Positions 18,594 to 31,998 of a DNA stretch of 64,000 nucleotides are shown here, piece after piece (position 1 is the stretch's first letter; every line of letters begins with the position of its first letter). A model generated the notes under the pieces. The model worked only from the letters and a program-made list of their open reading frames with translations. It was not told the DNA's origin and made no database searches. Origin of the DNA: Pseudoalteromonas piratica. GTDB taxonomy: Bacteria > Pseudomonadota > Gammaproteobacteria > Enterobacterales > Alteromonadaceae. The position numbers and the translations under genes were made by a program. The stretch covers positions 682,001 through 746,000 of the forward strand of contig NZ_CP009888.1 in assembly GCF_000788395.1 (NCBI RefSeq). The letters run 5' to 3'.

Positions 18594-19241
18594 TTATAAA
18601 CCTAGATGTGATTTAATTTCTGCAAGTTCGCTGCGTAATTCAGCAACTTCTAATCTTAATTGTGCCACTTCATCACTTTGATGGCTAGTTGCAACAGCCG
18701 GTTGCGCATTCGAATTCATCGCTTTAAGTTCTGATATATCCACATCACCGAATAAATGCATAAAGCGCGATTCACGCTTGCCAGGCTCACGCTCTAGTTT
18801 CACAACATAATCCTGCTCTACTAAATCATTTAAAGCACTTTCCACTTCAGTCACATTGCTAAAGTCTGCTAATCGATTTGAACGTGTTCTCAGTTCACCG
18901 GGTGTTTGTGCGCCACGGACAAGCATTAGGCAAATAATGGCCTTTTGCTGATTGGATACCTTTATTGAACCAAATTCTGTATTACAAAAACGATGCGCAT
19001 ATTTATTTACACGACCTGAAAGCCCTTCATCAACAGTCACTAAGCGCTTTGTTATAAGCGAATCTAAACCATCTTGTACTTCTGACTCTGATAAATCTAA
19101 TACTGGATCTCGATTAGACTTTTGATTGCATGCGTTAGTGAGCCCATTGAGCGAAAGAGGGTACTGATCTGGTGTGGTTTGTTGTTTTTCCAGTAAGCAG
19201 CCAATAATGCGTTGCTCAACTAATGATAAATTTAAGTCCAT
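18594..19241 (-). CDS. yceH: YceH/DUF480 (UPF0502) winged-helix protein
   Basis: A 215-residue protein beginning LSLVEQRIIGCLLEKQQTTPDQYPLSLN, the hallmark of the DUF480 family, which has two tandem winged-helix domains. The C-terminus (about 180-215) is a short coiled coil (EVAQLRLEVAELRSELAEIKSHL). DNA binding is predicted from the fold; no regulon is known to me. It lies directly upstream of nadE. Confidence 0.92.
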   Translation of the reverse strand: MDLNLSLVEQRIIGCLLEKQQTTPDQYPLSLNGLTNACNQKSNRDPVLDLSESEVQDGLDSLITKRLVTVDEGLSGRVNKYAHRFCNTEFGSIKVSNQQKAIICLMLVRGAQTPGELRTRSNRLADFSNVTEVESALNDLVEQDYVVKLEREPGKRESRFMHLFGDVDISELKAMNSNAQPAVATSHQSDEVAQLRLEVAELRSELAEIKSHLGL

Positions 19242-19397
19242 GAATATCCTCTTTCATCTAAAATTAACATGATACATTTAATGCATTTCAACCAATAATA
19301 AAAGCAGTTATCGTATTAAAATTATTATATTGAACTCTAGCTGACTGAAATATAAACTGTTTAGCTCAAAGAAATGAAATTTATTAATGGAATAATA

Positions 19398-20051
19398 ATG
19401 CATATAAAAAAGACCCTTCTCGCAATATCACTGCTAACACTGATCACCGCATGTGACAGTGATAATGAATCAAATTCCGAACCAGAAATTGGTAATTGGA
19501 CCGTTACTACGCAATTTAATTGGGGCGATGAGTTCAACGAAACATTACCAACAACAATTAATCCTAATGTTTCCGATCCTGATGGAGACGCCTTAACGTA
19601 TCAATGGCGACTACTTAGCGAGAGCGACAAAGTAACGCTCACTAACACACGCGCTGCAACACTTAGTTTCGATTACCCAATGTCTACCTCGGAAGACGTG
19701 TATAACTTAGCATTTGAATTAACTGTTACAGATGAAAAAGGTGCTTCTGTCAGTGATACCTTTGAAAAAGATTTTAATGACTATGTATACCTAGCTCTGC
19801 CTAATGATGTAATCGCCACTGTAGGGCAAAATGTAACGATTACTCCTGAGATGTTTGGCAGGTTAAGCTATATCAGCCATTACCAATGGCAGGTTAGTTC
19901 TGAACACGACATCGAATTAATTGGTGCAGATACAAACCAAGTATCGTTTATTACGCCTGACTCTGAGACACCAATTTCCTTGTCACTTACGGCGACTCAT
20001 ATTAACGGTCACGATGAAGTACATCTGATGGAAATACCGATTACTCAATAG
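19398..20051 (+). CDS. Lipoprotein with Ig/PKD-like repeats
   Basis: A 217-residue lipoprotein. The start at 19398 gives MHIKKTLLAISLLTLITACDS, with lipobox LITAC, while the upstream in-frame ATG at 19374 would add an eight-residue tail. After a Ser/Asn/Glu linker it has two beta-sandwich-like segments; VSDPDGDALTYQWRLLSES and VTDEKGASVSD are typical of Ig-like/PKD or cadherin-like 'DPDGD' modules. A second module lies near VGQNVTITPEM. Probably a surface or periplasmic binding protein; the ligand is unknown. It ends at a strong hairpin. Confidence 0.75.
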   Translation: MHIKKTLLAISLLTLITACDSDNESNSEPEIGNWTVTTQFNWGDEFNETLPTTINPNVSDPDGDALTYQWRLLSESDKVTLTNTRAATLSFDYPMSTSEDVYNLAFELTVTDEKGASVSDTFEKDFNDYVYLALPNDVIATVGQNVTITPEMFGRLSYISHYQWQVSSEHDIELIGADTNQVSFITPDSETPISLSLTATHINGHDEVHLMEIPITQ

Positions 20052-20064
20052 CTAAAAAGAATAT

Positions 20065-20091
20065 AAACCCACATCCCAGATGTGGGTTTTC
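20065..20091 (+). terminator. Terminator of the Ig-like lipoprotein gene
   Basis: Stem AAACCCACAT / ATGTGGGTTT (20065-20089) runs into a T-rich tract 14 bp after the stop codon. Confidence 0.8.
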
Positions 20092-20140
20092 TTAACCCTC
20101 TGAAATTTCCATTTTAAAATTTAAATAATCGAAAACAAAA

Positions 20141-20164
20141 AACCCGCCAATTGGCGGGTTTTTT
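20141..20164 (-). terminator. Terminator of the atp operon
   Basis: A perfect 20-bp palindrome (20141-20160, half-site AACCCGCCAA) lies 22 bp beyond the atpC stop. The minus transcript ends in a U-run, and the opposite strand has T's too, so it may act both ways. Confidence 0.85.
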
Positions 20165-20185
20165 ACTAAACCATGTAAGGTTTGA

Positions 20186-20602
20186 TTACTTCTTACGAGA
20201 CTGAAGTACTTTGATCTGCGCAATCGCTTTTGAAAGCTCAATTGCCGCTTCAGCATAGTTGAAGTCTGCAGCAGATGCGTTCGCCATATGCTCTTCAGCT
20301 TGACGCTTCGCTTCTAACGCAGTTGCTTCATCTAAGTCTTCTGCACGTGTTGCAACATCAGCAAGAACAGTTACAGTGCCAGGTTGTACTTCTAATGTAC
20401 CGCCTGCGATGTAAATCATTTCTTCTTCGCCGTGCTGCTTAACAAAGTTAACCATACCAGGCTTTAGGGGTGTTAGTAGTGGTGCGTGGCCGTGTAAAAT
20501 ACCTAGCTCACCTTCACTACCTGTTACTTGAAGTGATTCAACGCGACCAGAGAAAATAGTCTCTTCTGCGCTTACTACGTCAAGATGTATAGTCATTGCC
20601 AT
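20186..20602 (-). CDS. atpC: ATP synthase F1 epsilon subunit
   Basis: This 138-residue subunit is the F1 central-stalk protein that also restrains ATP hydrolysis. It has the N-terminal beta-sandwich ([42 protein letters not shown]) and a C-terminal helical hairpin ([21 protein letters not shown]...). It is last in the operon, 13 bp after atpD, and is followed by the operon terminator. Confidence 0.97.
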   Translation of the reverse strand: MAMTIHLDVVSAEETIFSGRVESLQVTGSEGELGILHGHAPLLTPLKPGMVNFVKQHGEEEMIYIAGGTLEVQPGTVTVLADVATRAEDLDEATALEAKRQAEEHMANASAADFNYAEAAIELSKAIAQIKVLQSRKK

Positions 20603-20615
20603 AACAGCCCCCTAA

Positions 20616-22031
<1,416 letters not shown>

Positions 22032-22892
22032 TTAAACGGCTGCTGAACCTGACACGATTTCACTAATTTCTTGTGTAATCGCGGCTTGTCGTGCTTTGTT
22101 GTATACCAGTTGTAACTCATCAATTAAGTCACCTGCGTTGTCTGTTGCGGCTTTCATCGCAACCATACGTGCAGCTTGTTCAGATGCAGCGTTTTCAACA
22201 ACACTCTGATATACCTGAGACTCGATAAAGCGTTTAATAAGAGTTTCTAAAATTGCCTCTGGGTTTGGCTCATATAAGTAATCCCAAGAGTGGCTAGAAA
22301 CTTCTTCGTCAGCTTTAGGCAAAGGTAATAACTGATCGATCACTGGCTCTTGTTTCATCGTGTTTACAAAGTTGTTGTAAACAACAAACAAGCGGTCAAT
22401 TTTTCCTTCAGAGTATGCATCAAGCATCACTTTTACAGGACCAATTACGTCCTGAATTGAAGGAGCATCACCAAGCCCTGCTCTGCTTGCTAATAACTCA
22501 CCGCCAAAACGCTGGAAAAAGCCTGCTGCTTTGCTACCTAGGGCAGCAAATTCAGCGTCAACGCCTTTTTCTTTCCACGCTTTAACGTCTAGTGCAACTT
22601 TCTTAAACTCGTTTGAGTTTAAGCCGCCACATAGACCGCGGTCAGTAGAAACAATAATGTAACCAACTTTCTTTACATCACGTTCTTCTAAAAACGGGTG
22701 TTTAAAGTCTAAGTTAGCCTGAGCAACACGACCGATCACTTTGCGTATATTTTCAGCGTATGGGCGGCTTGATGCCACGCGATCTTGTGCCTTCTTCATT
22801 TTAGAAGCGGCAACCATCTCCATTGCGCTGGTGATCTTCTGAGTATTTTTAATACTCCCGATCTGTGATTTTATCTCTTTTCCGCCGGCCAT
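22032..22892 (-). CDS. atpG: ATP synthase F1 gamma subunit
   Basis: The 286-residue rotor shaft. The N-terminal helix [35 protein letters not shown] and the C-terminal helix ([37 protein letters not shown]) are the coiled coil that turns inside the F1 hexamer, and both are intact. It lies between atpA (44 bp) and atpD in the standard order. Confidence 0.97.
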   Translation of the reverse strand: MAGGKEIKSQIGSIKNTQKITSAMEMVAASKMKKAQDRVASSRPYAENIRKVIGRVAQANLDFKHPFLEERDVKKVGYIIVSTDRGLCGGLNSNEFKKVALDVKAWKEKGVDAEFAALGSKAAGFFQRFGGELLASRAGLGDAPSIQDVIGPVKVMLDAYSEGKIDRLFVVYNNFVNTMKQEPVIDQLLPLPKADEEVSSHSWDYLYEPNPEAILETLIKRFIESQVYQSVVENAASEQAARMVAMKAATDNAGDLIDELQLVYNKARQAAITQEISEIVSGSAAV

Positions 22893-22936
22893 GACTTATC
22901 TCCGAATCAGTGGTGACCGAAGTCACCATTAATAAC

Positions 22937-24478
22937 TTACCAAGTTTGTGTAGATTTACACTTTTCTAAAAGCTCTTTAAGTTGAGCTTCGATCTCGGCG
23001 TTGTAGTTACCCGTTTCGTTGATTTCAGTCATAAGCGCTGAATATTCACTGTTAGCGAAAGAGATTAACGCAGCTTCGAAATCTAGTACTTTGTTGATTT
23101 CGATGTCTTTTAGATAACCTTTTTCAGCAGCGAATAATGACAGAGACATTTCAGCAACAGACATTGGAGCGTACTGCTTTTGCTTCATTAGCTCAGTAAC
23201 ACGCTCACCATGCTCTAATTGAGCACGAGTTGCATCGTCAAGGTCTGACGCAAACTGTGAGAACGCTGCTAGTTCACGATACTGTGCTAGCGCTAGACGG
23301 ATACCACCACCTAGTTTCTTAACGATCTTAGTTTGTGCTGCACCACCTACACGAGATACCGAGATACCAGCGTTAACCGCTGGACGGATACCTGCGTTGA
23401 ATAGGTCAGTTTCTAGGAAGATCTGACCATCCGTGATTGAGATAACGTTTGTAGGTACGAACGCAGATACGTCACCACCTTGAGTCTCAATGATTGGAAG
23501 TGCAGTTAATGAACCTGTCTTACCTTTCACTTCACCGTTAGTGTACTTCTCAACGTAATCAGCGTTTACACGTGATGCACGCTCTAGAAGACGTGAGTGA
23601 AGGTAGAATACGTCACCTGGGTATGCTTCACGGCCTGGTGGACGCTTAAGTAGTAGTGAGATCTGACGGTAAGCAACAGCTTGCTTAGACAGGTCATCAT
23701 ATACGATTAATGCATCTTCACCGCGGTCACGGAAGTATTCACCCATAGTACAACCAGCAAATGGCGCTAGGAATTGTAGCGCAGCTGATTCAGAAGCAGA
23801 TGCAACAACAACGATAGTGTTTTCAAGTGCACCGTGCTCTTCTAACTTACGTACTACGTTAGCAATTGTAGATGCTTTTTGACCAACCGCTACGTACACA
23901 CACTTAACGCCTGTGTCTTTTTGGTTGATGATTGCATCGATTGCTAGTGCAGTTTTACCAGTCTGACGGTCACCGATTACTAGCTCACGCTGACCACGAC
24001 CTACTGGAATCATCGCATCGATAGACTTATAACCAGTTTGTACTGGCTCATCTACTGATTGACGCTCGATTACACCTGGTGCAATCTTTTCTACAGGTTC
24101 GAAACCTGCAGCTTCAACAGCGCCTTTACCATCAATTGGCTCACCTAGTGTGTTTACAACACGACCAAGTAGTTTAGGGCCAACTGGTACTTCAAGGATA
24201 CGACCTGTTGCTTGTACTTTTACGCCTTCTTTAAGGTCTGCGTATGGACCCATTACTACTGCACCTACTGAGTCGCGCTCAAGGTTTAGTGCGATAGCAT
24301 AACGGTTGCCTGGAAGCTCGATCATCTCACCTTGCATACAGTCAGCTAGACCGTGAATGCGGATGATACCGTCAGTAACAGATACAATCGTACCTTCGTT
24401 ACGTGCTTCACTTACAACTTCGAACTGCTCAATACGTTTTTTGATTAGTTCTGAAATTTCAGTGGAATTAAGTTGCAT
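22937..24478 (-). CDS. atpA: ATP synthase F1 alpha subunit
   Basis: The 513-residue non-catalytic nucleotide-binding subunit. The P-loop is [15 protein letters not shown] (about residues 169-183), and the arginine-finger region VSRVGGAAQ is intact. The N-terminus [22 protein letters not shown] is canonical. It lies 14 bp after atpH. Confidence 0.97.
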   Translation of the reverse strand: MQLNSTEISELIKKRIEQFEVVSEARNEGTIVSVTDGIIRIHGLADCMQGEMIELPGNRYAIALNLERDSVGAVVMGPYADLKEGVKVQATGRILEVPVGPKLLGRVVNTLGEPIDGKGAVEAAGFEPVEKIAPGVIERQSVDEPVQTGYKSIDAMIPVGRGQRELVIGDRQTGKTALAIDAIINQKDTGVKCVYVAVGQKASTIANVVRKLEEHGALENTIVVVASASESAALQFLAPFAGCTMGEYFRDRGEDALIVYDDLSKQAVAYRQISLLLKRPPGREAYPGDVFYLHSRLLERASRVNADYVEKYTNGEVKGKTGSLTALPIIETQGGDVSAFVPTNVISITDGQIFLETDLFNAGIRPAVNAGISVSRVGGAAQTKIVKKLGGGIRLALAQYRELAAFSQFASDLDDATRAQLEHGERVTELMKQKQYAPMSVAEMSLSLFAAEKGYLKDIEINKVLDFEAALISFANSEYSALMTEINETGNYNAEIEAQLKELLEKCKSTQTW

Positions 24479-24492
24479 GCTCTTCTTCCCAA

Positions 24493-25026
24493 TTACGATT
24501 GTAGTGTTGTTGAAAGACGATTTAGCTTGCCGCGTACTGTTCCATCAATCACAGTATCGCCAGCTTTAATCACTAGACCGCCCATAGTGTTAGCATCAAC
24601 ACTACAATTCAGCTTAACTTTGCGTGCGAAGCGTTTTTCCAATGCTGCGCTAAGAGTGGCTTGCTGCTCTGCAGAAAGCTCAGTTGCAGAAATCACGTCA
24701 ACGTCGATTTCTTTGTCATAGTCTGATTTATACTCAGCATATAACGTAGCAACAGCAGGAATAGCGGCTAAACGCTCATTTTCGGCCATTAGCTTGATAA
24801 GATTCTGACCCTGTTCGTTGATCTGCTCAGCACCAAGTTTGATAATCATATCAGCTTGCTCTTTTGCAGATGGGATGCCTGAAAGTAGGGCTTTAACTTG
24901 TTCATCGCTAGCTAATGCGCCAGCGAAGAACAACATTTCATTCCAACTTTCCACAGCACCTTTTTCAACCGCTAGGTCAAAAGCCGCTTTCGCGTATGGG
25001 CGAGCGATGGTAGTCAATTCAGACAT
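24493..25026 (-). CDS. atpH: ATP synthase F1 delta subunit
   Basis: This subunit links the peripheral stalk b-dimer to the top of F1. I choose the ATG at 25026 ([20 protein letters not shown], 177 residues), which matches E. coli MSE-; a start two codons upstream is possible. The C-terminus [24 protein letters not shown] is typical. The gene is 15 bp from atpF. Confidence 0.96.
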   Translation of the reverse strand: MSELTTIARPYAKAAFDLAVEKGAVESWNEMLFFAGALASDEQVKALLSGIPSAKEQADMIIKLGAEQINEQGQNLIKLMAENERLAAIPAVATLYAEYKSDYDKEIDVDVISATELSAEQQATLSAALEKRFARKVKLNCSVDANTMGGLVIKAGDTVIDGTVRGKLNRLSTTLQS

Positions 25027-25041
25027 GCTCATACCCTCCTA

Positions 25042-25512
25042 TTAAAGCTGCGCAACAAGTTTTTCAACGATGTCGCTATGTGCCGCTTCATTGATCTCGC
25101 GCTCTAAAATTTTCTCTGCGCCAACAACTGCTAGAGTAGCAACTTGTTTACGTAGTTCTTCTTTAGCACGGTTACGCTCAGCTTCTACTTCTGAGTGACC
25201 TTGAGCAATGATAGCTTGACGCTCCTCTTGACCACGAGCTGTCTCGTCATCAACGATTTGTGTCGCACGCTTTTTAGCTTGTTCAATAATGTCAGCTGCT
25301 TGCGCTTTCGCTTCTTTAAGCTGGTCAGCTGCTTTCTGCTGAGCAAGCTCTAAGTCTTTTTCAGCTCTGTCTGTAGCAGCTAAACCTTCTTCAATTTTTT
25401 TCTGGCGAGCTTCAATTGCGCCGTTTAGCGGTGGCCATACATACTTCATACAGAAAAGTACGAAAACCGTAAACGCAATTAATTCACCAATTAGAGTGGC
25501 AGTTAAGTTCAC
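25042..25512 (-). CDS. atpF: ATP synthase Fo subunit b
   Basis: The 156-residue peripheral-stalk subunit has one N-terminal membrane span ([22 protein letters not shown]) followed by a long charged coiled coil (about residues 35-140). The length equals that of E. coli b. A homodimer is expected, since no b' gene is present. Confidence 0.97.
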   Translation of the reverse strand: MNLTATLIGELIAFTVFVLFCMKYVWPPLNGAIEARQKKIEEGLAATDRAEKDLELAQQKAADQLKEAKAQAADIIEQAKKRATQIVDDETARGQEERQAIIAQGHSEVEAERNRAKEELRKQVATLAVVGAEKILEREINEAAHSDIVEKLVAQL

Positions 25513-25556
25513 GACCGCTCCTCCTTAAATAGTTTGCTGTTCAACGATTAATAAAA

Positions 25557-25817
<261 letters not shown>

Positions 25818-25839
25818 TTAAATTAAAAAAGTGTATAAA

Positions 25840-26697
<858 letters not shown>

Positions 26698-26709
26698 TTA
26701 TCCCAAAAG

Positions 26710-27087
26710 TTAATGAAAAAAAATCGGTGCAAACCAACTTACTATCATCACCAGTACATAAGCCGAAAAAAACGGTAATAATATTACCGCAGAAGACTTA
26801 AGTACCAATGCAAACAGCACAATGGTTAATAAATACTTTAATCCTGCTCCTCGTTTAATCGAGGAGTAAACTTGCTGTACTTGTCTGGCCCCAGCAAAAC
26901 GAAAAGCATAGAGGGTAAATACTAAATTGGGAAGCAACGCCACAACTCCGCCCATTAACGCAGATTTGCCCGCTAACACTCCCCAACCAAGCCAAACAAC
27001 TAACGCACTTGCAAGTGCTACCACGCCCTGTAAATAAATAAACTTCAGTGCCTGGCTACGTAAAGGTTTTGCTAAAGAATTTGCCAC
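26710..27087 (-). CDS. atpI: ATP synthase assembly protein AtpI
   Basis: I place the start at a GTG at 27087, giving 125 residues with four predicted membrane spans, the usual AtpI size; the frame also stays open 18 codons further upstream to an ATG at 27141, but that extension crosses the promoter region and is not family-like. AtpI helps c-ring assembly and possibly Mg2+ entry. It is the first gene of the operon, and a GTG start fits its normally low expression. Confidence 0.85.
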   Translation of the reverse strand: MANSLAKPLRSQALKFIYLQGVVALASALVVWLGWGVLAGKSALMGGVVALLPNLVFTLYAFRFAGARQVQQVYSSIKRGAGLKYLLTIVLFALVLKSSAVILLPFFSAYVLVMIVSWFAPIFFH

Positions 27088-27142
27088 AAAAATAATCAAC
27101 CTTGACGATGCACAATAGAACAGGGTACAAAAAACTGGCAAA

Positions 27143-27170
27143 ATTATACTTATTTTTGCCAGATTTGCAA
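27143..27170 (-). promoter_or_regulatory. Predicted sigma-70 promoter of the atp operon
   Basis: On the minus strand TTGCAA (27170-27165) and TATAAT (27148-27143) are 16 bp apart, about 55 bp upstream of the AtpI GTG. The perfect -10 is the main evidence. Confidence 0.6.
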
Positions 27171-27305
27171 CTTGAAAGCCGTTTATTTATAGGCTTTTGG
27201 AAGGTGCATAAACAGGCTTTAAACCGTGATTTTTATGCAAAATTTAAGGTATTTTTAGACTATTAGATAATATTAATGAAATGTATACCGAAAATTAACC
27301 AATCG

Positions 27306-28214
27306 TTAATTAATTTTCTCTAAAATGCCATCAAGCTCATCTAAAGAGGTATATGAGATAACCAGTTTACCTTTTCCTTTTTGGTTATAACTAATTTCCA
27401 CTTTGGCACCTAGATTTTGCGCAAGTTGTTGTTCAAGCTGAACAACATCTGGATCTTTCTCTTTAGGTTGTGCTTCTGGCTTTGGTTCAAGCACTGAACG
27501 TACTAGCTTTTCTGTTTCTCGAACGGTGAGGGCTTTTGCAACAACAATACGCGCTGTAGCAGATTGATCTTCACCATCAAGCGCTAGTAAACAGCGGGCA
27601 TGACCCATTTCAATATCGCCATGTTCAAGCAAACGTTTCACATCATCATTGAGATTATTTAAACGTAATAAATTCGTTACTGTTGTGCGTGATTTACCTA
27701 CCGCATCAGCAACCTGCTGATGTGTAAGCTCAAATTCGCTCAATAAACGTTCAAGTGCAACCGCTTCTTCCATTGCATTTAAATCTTCACGTTGAATATT
27801 TTCAATTAATGCAATCGCAACGGCCGCTTCATCAGGCACTTCTTTTATTAAACACGGGACAACATCAAGCTTTGCAATTTGAGCAGCTCGCCAACGACGT
27901 TCACCGGCAATAATTTCATAGTTATCTTGTGCAATAGGACGTACAACAATAGGTTGAATAACCCCTTGTGCACGAATTGATGAGGCAAGCTCTTCAAGTG
28001 CCTCTTCAGACATGTCTTTACGCGGCTGATATTTACCTGGGTGTAAAAACTCAATAGGTAACTTTTGTAGTTCACTTGATGATGTAACAACATTTGTTTC
28101 ATTTACACCGTCATGCTGAACATTAGATTGCACTTCAACATCTTGCGTTTTAGGTTTTGCAGATGTTAACAGGGCATCCAAGCCACGCCCTAAACCACGT
28201 TTTTTAGGAGACAT
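27306..28214 (-). CDS. parB: Chromosome partition protein ParB
   Basis: A 302-residue CTP-dependent DNA clamp that loads at parS. Motifs in order: the N-terminal RGLGRGLDALL ParA-interacting peptide, the ParB fold with GERRWRAAQIAKL (the CTP-binding GERRxRA), the NIQREDLNAMEEA segment, a helix-turn-helix (LTHQQVADAVGKSRTTVTNLLRL) and a C-terminal dimer domain. It lies 16 bp after parA. Two parS sites are present in recF at 42373 and 43012. Confidence 0.96.
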   Translation of the reverse strand: MSPKKRGLGRGLDALLTSAKPKTQDVEVQSNVQHDGVNETNVVTSSSELQKLPIEFLHPGKYQPRKDMSEEALEELASSIRAQGVIQPIVVRPIAQDNYEIIAGERRWRAAQIAKLDVVPCLIKEVPDEAAVAIALIENIQREDLNAMEEAVALERLLSEFELTHQQVADAVGKSRTTVTNLLRLNNLNDDVKRLLEHGDIEMGHARCLLALDGEDQSATARIVVAKALTVRETEKLVRSVLEPKPEAQPKEKDPDVVQLEQQLAQNLGAKVEISYNQKGKGKLVISYTSLDELDGILEKIN

Positions 28215-28230
28215 TCATTTTCCTCAAAAA

Positions 28231-29016
28231 TTAAGCAACGGCCTGACTTTTTTTCTCTTTGCGTCGCAACATTTCACCAGCCAAAGCTAAATAGGCTTTT
28301 GCACCAGTAGAAGCGCGATCGTAGTACATTGCCGGTGCACCAAAACTTGGCGCTTCAGCTAAGCGTACATTACGAGGAATTACAGTGCGGTATACTTTTT
28401 CGCCAAAATGTTGTTTTAATTGGTCAGACACGTCATTTGCCAGACGATTACGCGGATCGTACATGGTTCGTAAGATGCCTTCAATTTCTAATTTTGGATT
28501 AACAAGTTTTCCAAGCTGCGTAATGGTATCCATTAAGGCTGTTAAACCCTCTAATGCAAAGTATTCACATTGCATAGGTACCAATACAGAATCAGCTGCA
28601 GCCATGGCATTAACAGTCAACATATTAAGTGAAGGCGGGCAATCAATAAAAATAAATTCGTATTGATCGGCTACTTTTTCTAATGCATTGCGCAAGCGAA
28701 TTTCACGCGCATACATTTCCATTAGTTTCACTTCAGCGGCGGTCACATCACCATTGGCTGCAATTAAATGATATTCACCGGAAGTTTCAGTGATGACCAC
28801 TTGCTCAAAAGGCGTTTCTTCAACCAATAAGTCGTAAGTGGTACAAATTTCATCGTATTTATCAATGCCACTGCCCATAGTGGCATTGCCTTGCGGATCT
28901 AGATCGATTAACAGCACTTTACGCTTGGTTGCAGCCATAGACGCTGCCAAGTTTACCGCAGTGGTGGTTTTGCCAACCCCACCTTTTTGGTTTGCAATTG
29001 CAATGATTCTAGCCAC
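28231..29016 (-). CDS. parA: Chromosome partition ATPase ParA
   Basis: A 261-residue Walker-type ATPase that drives segregation of the ParB-parS complex. The GTG at 29016 (VARIIAIANQKGGVGKTTT) is preferred since AGGGGA sits just upstream; an in-frame TTG at 29031 is less likely. The deviant Walker A is KGGVGKTT with signature Lys11. No N-terminal helix-turn-helix is present, so it is the small chromosomal (Soj) type. Confidence 0.96.
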   Translation of the reverse strand: MARIIAIANQKGGVGKTTTAVNLAASMAATKRKVLLIDLDPQGNATMGSGIDKYDEICTTYDLLVEETPFEQVVITETSGEYHLIAANGDVTAAEVKLMEMYAREIRLRNALEKVADQYEFIFIDCPPSLNMLTVNAMAAADSVLVPMQCEYFALEGLTALMDTITQLGKLVNPKLEIEGILRTMYDPRNRLANDVSDQLKQHFGEKVYRTVIPRNVRLAEAPSFGAPAMYYDRASTGAKAYLALAGEMLRRKEKKSQAVA

Positions 29017-29032
29017 GGTGTCCCCTAACAAA

Positions 29033-29653
29033 TTAGTTCTTTTTTAGAATTATTAAATGCCTCTCGGCATCCAGCTCAGGCACTGTTAATACAACTTTAT
29101 CTTGGTATTCAATCGAGGCCGGTAATTGGTCAATTTCTTGTTCCGGAAATTGGCCTTTTAGCGCAATAAAACGACCAGAGTGATCCACTAAGTGCTGACA
29201 CCAGTCTACCATATCTTGCAAAGATGCAAAGGCACGACTTAAAACACCGTCAAATGGTTGTTCTGGTTGATATTCTTCAACGCGAGACTGAACAGGGGTA
29301 ATGTTTTTAAGTTTTAAATTAAGCTTAACTTGGTTTAAAAATCGGATACGTTTACCGAGGCTATCCAATAACACAAATTGTTTATCTGGGTGGGCAATCG
29401 CAAGCACCACACCCGGTAAACCAGGGCCAGTACCTACATCAATGTAATTATTACCGTCTAAATGCGGGGCCACAACTAATGAATCAAGAATGTGCTTTAC
29501 CACCATTTCTTGCGGATCGCGCACCGATGTTAAGTTATATGCTTTATTCCACTTATCAAGCATTTCAACATAACTAACAAGTTGCTGTTTTTGCGTTTCA
29601 GAAAGGGTAATGGATGTTTTTGCCAATAAGGCGTCTAATTTATTGCGAATCAC
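29033..29653 (-). CDS. rsmG: 16S rRNA G527 N7-methyltransferase
   Basis: The 206-residue RsmG (GidB). The SAM motif is [20 protein letters not shown] and the QSRVEEY region matches the family. It lies 30 bp after mnmG and 16 bp before parA on the same strand, the ancestral gid-par order next to oriC. Confidence 0.96.
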   Translation of the reverse strand: MIRNKLDALLAKTSITLSETQKQQLVSYVEMLDKWNKAYNLTSVRDPQEMVVKHILDSLVVAPHLDGNNYIDVGTGPGLPGVVLAIAHPDKQFVLLDSLGKRIRFLNQVKLNLKLKNITPVQSRVEEYQPEQPFDGVLSRAFASLQDMVDWCQHLVDHSGRFIALKGQFPEQEIDQLPASIEYQDKVVLTVPELDAERHLIILKKN

Positions 29654-29683
29654 GTAATGAACCTAGAAAGCAGCAAATCAGCA

Positions 29684-31573
29684 CTAAGCTGATTTGCGTA
29701 ATAAACCTTGTTTTTTTAAGTACACTAATAATAGCGAAATTGCAGCAGGTGTTATACCTGAAATTCGCGATGCTTGACCAATTGTTGAAGGTCTCACATC
29801 TGTTAGCTTAGCAACAACTTCGTTAGATAAGCCGGAGACCTTGCTGTAATCAAAGTCTTTTGGCAGCAAGGTGTTTTCATGACGTAGTTGCTTATCAATT
29901 TCGTCTTGCTGACGAGCGATATAACCTGCGTACTTAATTTGAATTTCAACTTGCTCATGCGCTTGATGATTATTCGTTTCAGGGGCCAAACCATCAATCG
30001 CTGTAAGATCGTTATAATTTACTTCTGGACGTTTTACTAAATCAGCAAGACTTGCTTCACGTGTTAATGGCATTTTCAACAATGCATTAACGTTTTCAAG
30101 AGCAGGGTGATCTTTATGGATCCAGGTATCTTTTAAACGCTGAGATTCAAGTTCCATTACTTCAATTTTTTCATTGAATGCTTGCCAACGGGCATCATCA
30201 ACTAAGCCCAGTTCACGCCCTTTTGCTGTTAAGCGCAGATCGGCATTGTCTTCACGCAGTAATAAACGATATTCAGCACGACTTGTGAACATGCGGTACG
30301 GTTCTTTTGTACCAAGTGTTGCTAAGTCATCAATCAATACACCGGTATATGCTTCATCACGGCGTGGTGTCCATGCATCTTTACCTTGAACTTGAAGCGC
30401 TGCATTCATACCAGCAATTAAGCCTTGCGCACCCGCTTCTTCATAACCTGTAGTGCCATTTATCTGGCCAGCGAAGAATAAACCATTGATAAATTTAGTT
30501 TCTAGTGACTGTTTTAGATCACGTGGATCAAAGAAGTCATATTCAATAGCGTAGCCAGGTCGACAAATATGAGCGTTTTCAAATCCTTTAATCGATCTTA
30601 CGATCTGCATTTGCACATCAAATGGCAAGCTTGTCGAAATACCATTAGGATAAAGTTCATGTGTTGTTAGGCCTTCAGGCTCAACAAAGATCTGATGTTT
30701 GTCTTTGTCAGCAAAACGCATGATCTTATCTTCGATAGAAGGGCAGTAACGCGGACCAATACCTTCAATTACACCCGCATACATAGGCGAGCGATGTAAA
30801 TTTTCACGAATAACATCATGGGTTTGTTCATTGGTATATGTGATATAGCACGGGATCTGCGTTGGGTGATCTTCTTGTTTACCCATAAACGAGAATACCG
30901 GTGTTGGTGTATCGCCCGGTTGCGCCTGCATTACTGAAAAATCAACGGTACGCGCATCAATACGTGGTGGTGTGCCTGTTTTAAGGCGATCAACACGAAA
31001 TGGCAGTTCACGCAAACGTTTTGCTAAGGCAATTGACGGTGGATCACCAGCACGACCACCACTGAAGTTTTCCATACCAATATGGATTTGGCCACCTAAG
31101 AAAGTACCTACCGTTAATACCACTGATGGTGCTTCAAACTTTAAGCCCATCTGGGTTACAACACCTTTTACTGTGTCACCTTCAACAATCAGATCATCAC
31201 ATGACTGTTGGAAAATCGTTAAGTTTTCTTGGTTTTGCAATGTTTGCTGAATTGCTTCTTTGTAAAGCTTTCTATCTGCTTGAGCACGAGTAGCACGTAC
31301 CGCTGGGCCTTTAGAAGAATTCAGTGTTCTAAATTGAATGCCACCTTTATCGATCGCCTGTGCCATAGCACCACCTAAAGCGTCGATTTCTTTTACCAAG
31401 TGGCCTTTCCCGATCCCACCGATCGCAGGGTTACATGACATTTGACCTAAAGTATCAATATTATGAGTCAACAGTAATGTTTTCATTCCCATGCGAGAAG
31501 AAGCGAGTGCTGCTTCTGTACCAGCATGTCCACCACCAACAACAATAACGTCAAATTGTTCATGAAATAGCAT
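29684..31573 (-). CDS. mnmG: tRNA uridine-34 carboxymethylaminomethyl modification enzyme MnmG
   Basis: This 629-residue FAD enzyme works with MnmE to make cmnm5U34 in tRNAs. The FAD dinucleotide fold is [19 protein letters not shown] near the N-terminus, followed by [24 protein letters not shown]. The C-terminal half has the helical MnmE-binding domain. Transcription leads away from oriC, as gidA does in E. coli. Confidence 0.97.
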   Translation of the reverse strand: MLFHEQFDVIVVGGGHAGTEAALASSRMGMKTLLLTHNIDTLGQMSCNPAIGGIGKGHLVKEIDALGGAMAQAIDKGGIQFRTLNSSKGPAVRATRAQADRKLYKEAIQQTLQNQENLTIFQQSCDDLIVEGDTVKGVVTQMGLKFEAPSVVLTVGTFLGGQIHIGMENFSGGRAGDPPSIALAKRLRELPFRVDRLKTGTPPRIDARTVDFSVMQAQPGDTPTPVFSFMGKQEDHPTQIPCYITYTNEQTHDVIRENLHRSPMYAGVIEGIGPRYCPSIEDKIMRFADKDKHQIFVEPEGLTTHELYPNGISTSLPFDVQMQIVRSIKGFENAHICRPGYAIEYDFFDPRDLKQSLETKFINGLFFAGQINGTTGYEEAGAQGLIAGMNAALQVQGKDAWTPRRDEAYTGVLIDDLATLGTKEPYRMFTSRAEYRLLLREDNADLRLTAKGRELGLVDDARWQAFNEKIEVMELESQRLKDTWIHKDHPALENVNALLKMPLTREASLADLVKRPEVNYNDLTAIDGLAPETNNHQAHEQVEIQIKYAGYIARQQDEIDKQLRHENTLLPKDFDYSKVSGLSNEVVAKLTDVRPSTIGQASRISGITPAAISLLLVYLKKQGLLRKSA

Positions 31574-31667
31574 GTAAAGGATCCTGCGTAATATCCGAGT
31601 TAGATTTTGAAAGGATGCGTATTCTACCTAGAAATTCTAAGAAGTGAAACGATTAAATAATGAACAC

Positions 31668-31724
31668 GATCTAAAGAGTTGATCTAATATAAATTAAATG
31701 ATCTTTAGAAAGATCTTGTTATTT
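31668..31724. other. Candidate duplex-unwinding element (GATCT 13-mers)
   Basis: Four AT-rich units start with GATCT at 31668, 31681 (exactly 13 bp later), 31700 and 31712. The last, GATCTTGTTATTT, differs from the E. coli left 13-mer GATCTATTTATTT at two positions. They lie at the mnmG side of oriC, as in E. coli. Confidence 0.65.
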
Positions 31725-31926
31725 CTATTATATAGATCGCCTATTTTTGTTGATAAGTATTAATACAATATTTAAATCAGCAAGTTAGAGCAGATCAATA
31801 GATGTTGATATGATCGGATCAACTACTTTAAAAGCCTTGATCAACTAGCCTAGTTATCAACAATCAGATCAAGTGAAAATTCTATCCCATGCATAATCAT
31901 CTATAAATACAAGGTTAGATCAAGGG

Positions 31927-31968
31927 TTATCCACATTACGATCTAAAAATCTCTTAAATTGTGAATAA
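31927..31968. promoter_or_regulatory. Pair of perfect DnaA boxes in oriC
   Basis: TTATCCACA at 31927-31935 and, in the opposite direction, TTATTCACA at 31968-31960, with a GATC at 31940 between them. They form an inverted pair close to the mioC end. Confidence 0.8.
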
Positions 31969-31998
31969 CCTTTTTATATGATCAATATCGGTAGTTAA

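Larger units (their letters stand above)
31574..31998. other. Putative chromosomal replication origin (oriC), mnmG-mioC gap
   Basis: I count 14 GATC sites from 31580 to 31983, 13 of them within 316 bp, far above chance (about one per 256 bp). Two perfect DnaA boxes TTATNCACA lie at 31927-31935 (plus) and 31960-31968 (minus), and two near boxes TTATCAACA at 31748-31756 (minus) and 31854-31862 (plus). GATCT-headed AT-rich 13-mers occur on the mnmG side. The position between mnmG and mioC, both leftward, and the element order equal those of E. coli oriC. Confidence 0.85.

Noticed and set aside
30518..30530. CACGTG inside mnmG as a third parS
   Set aside because: The flanks (GAT...GAT) do not match TGTTnC...GnAACA.
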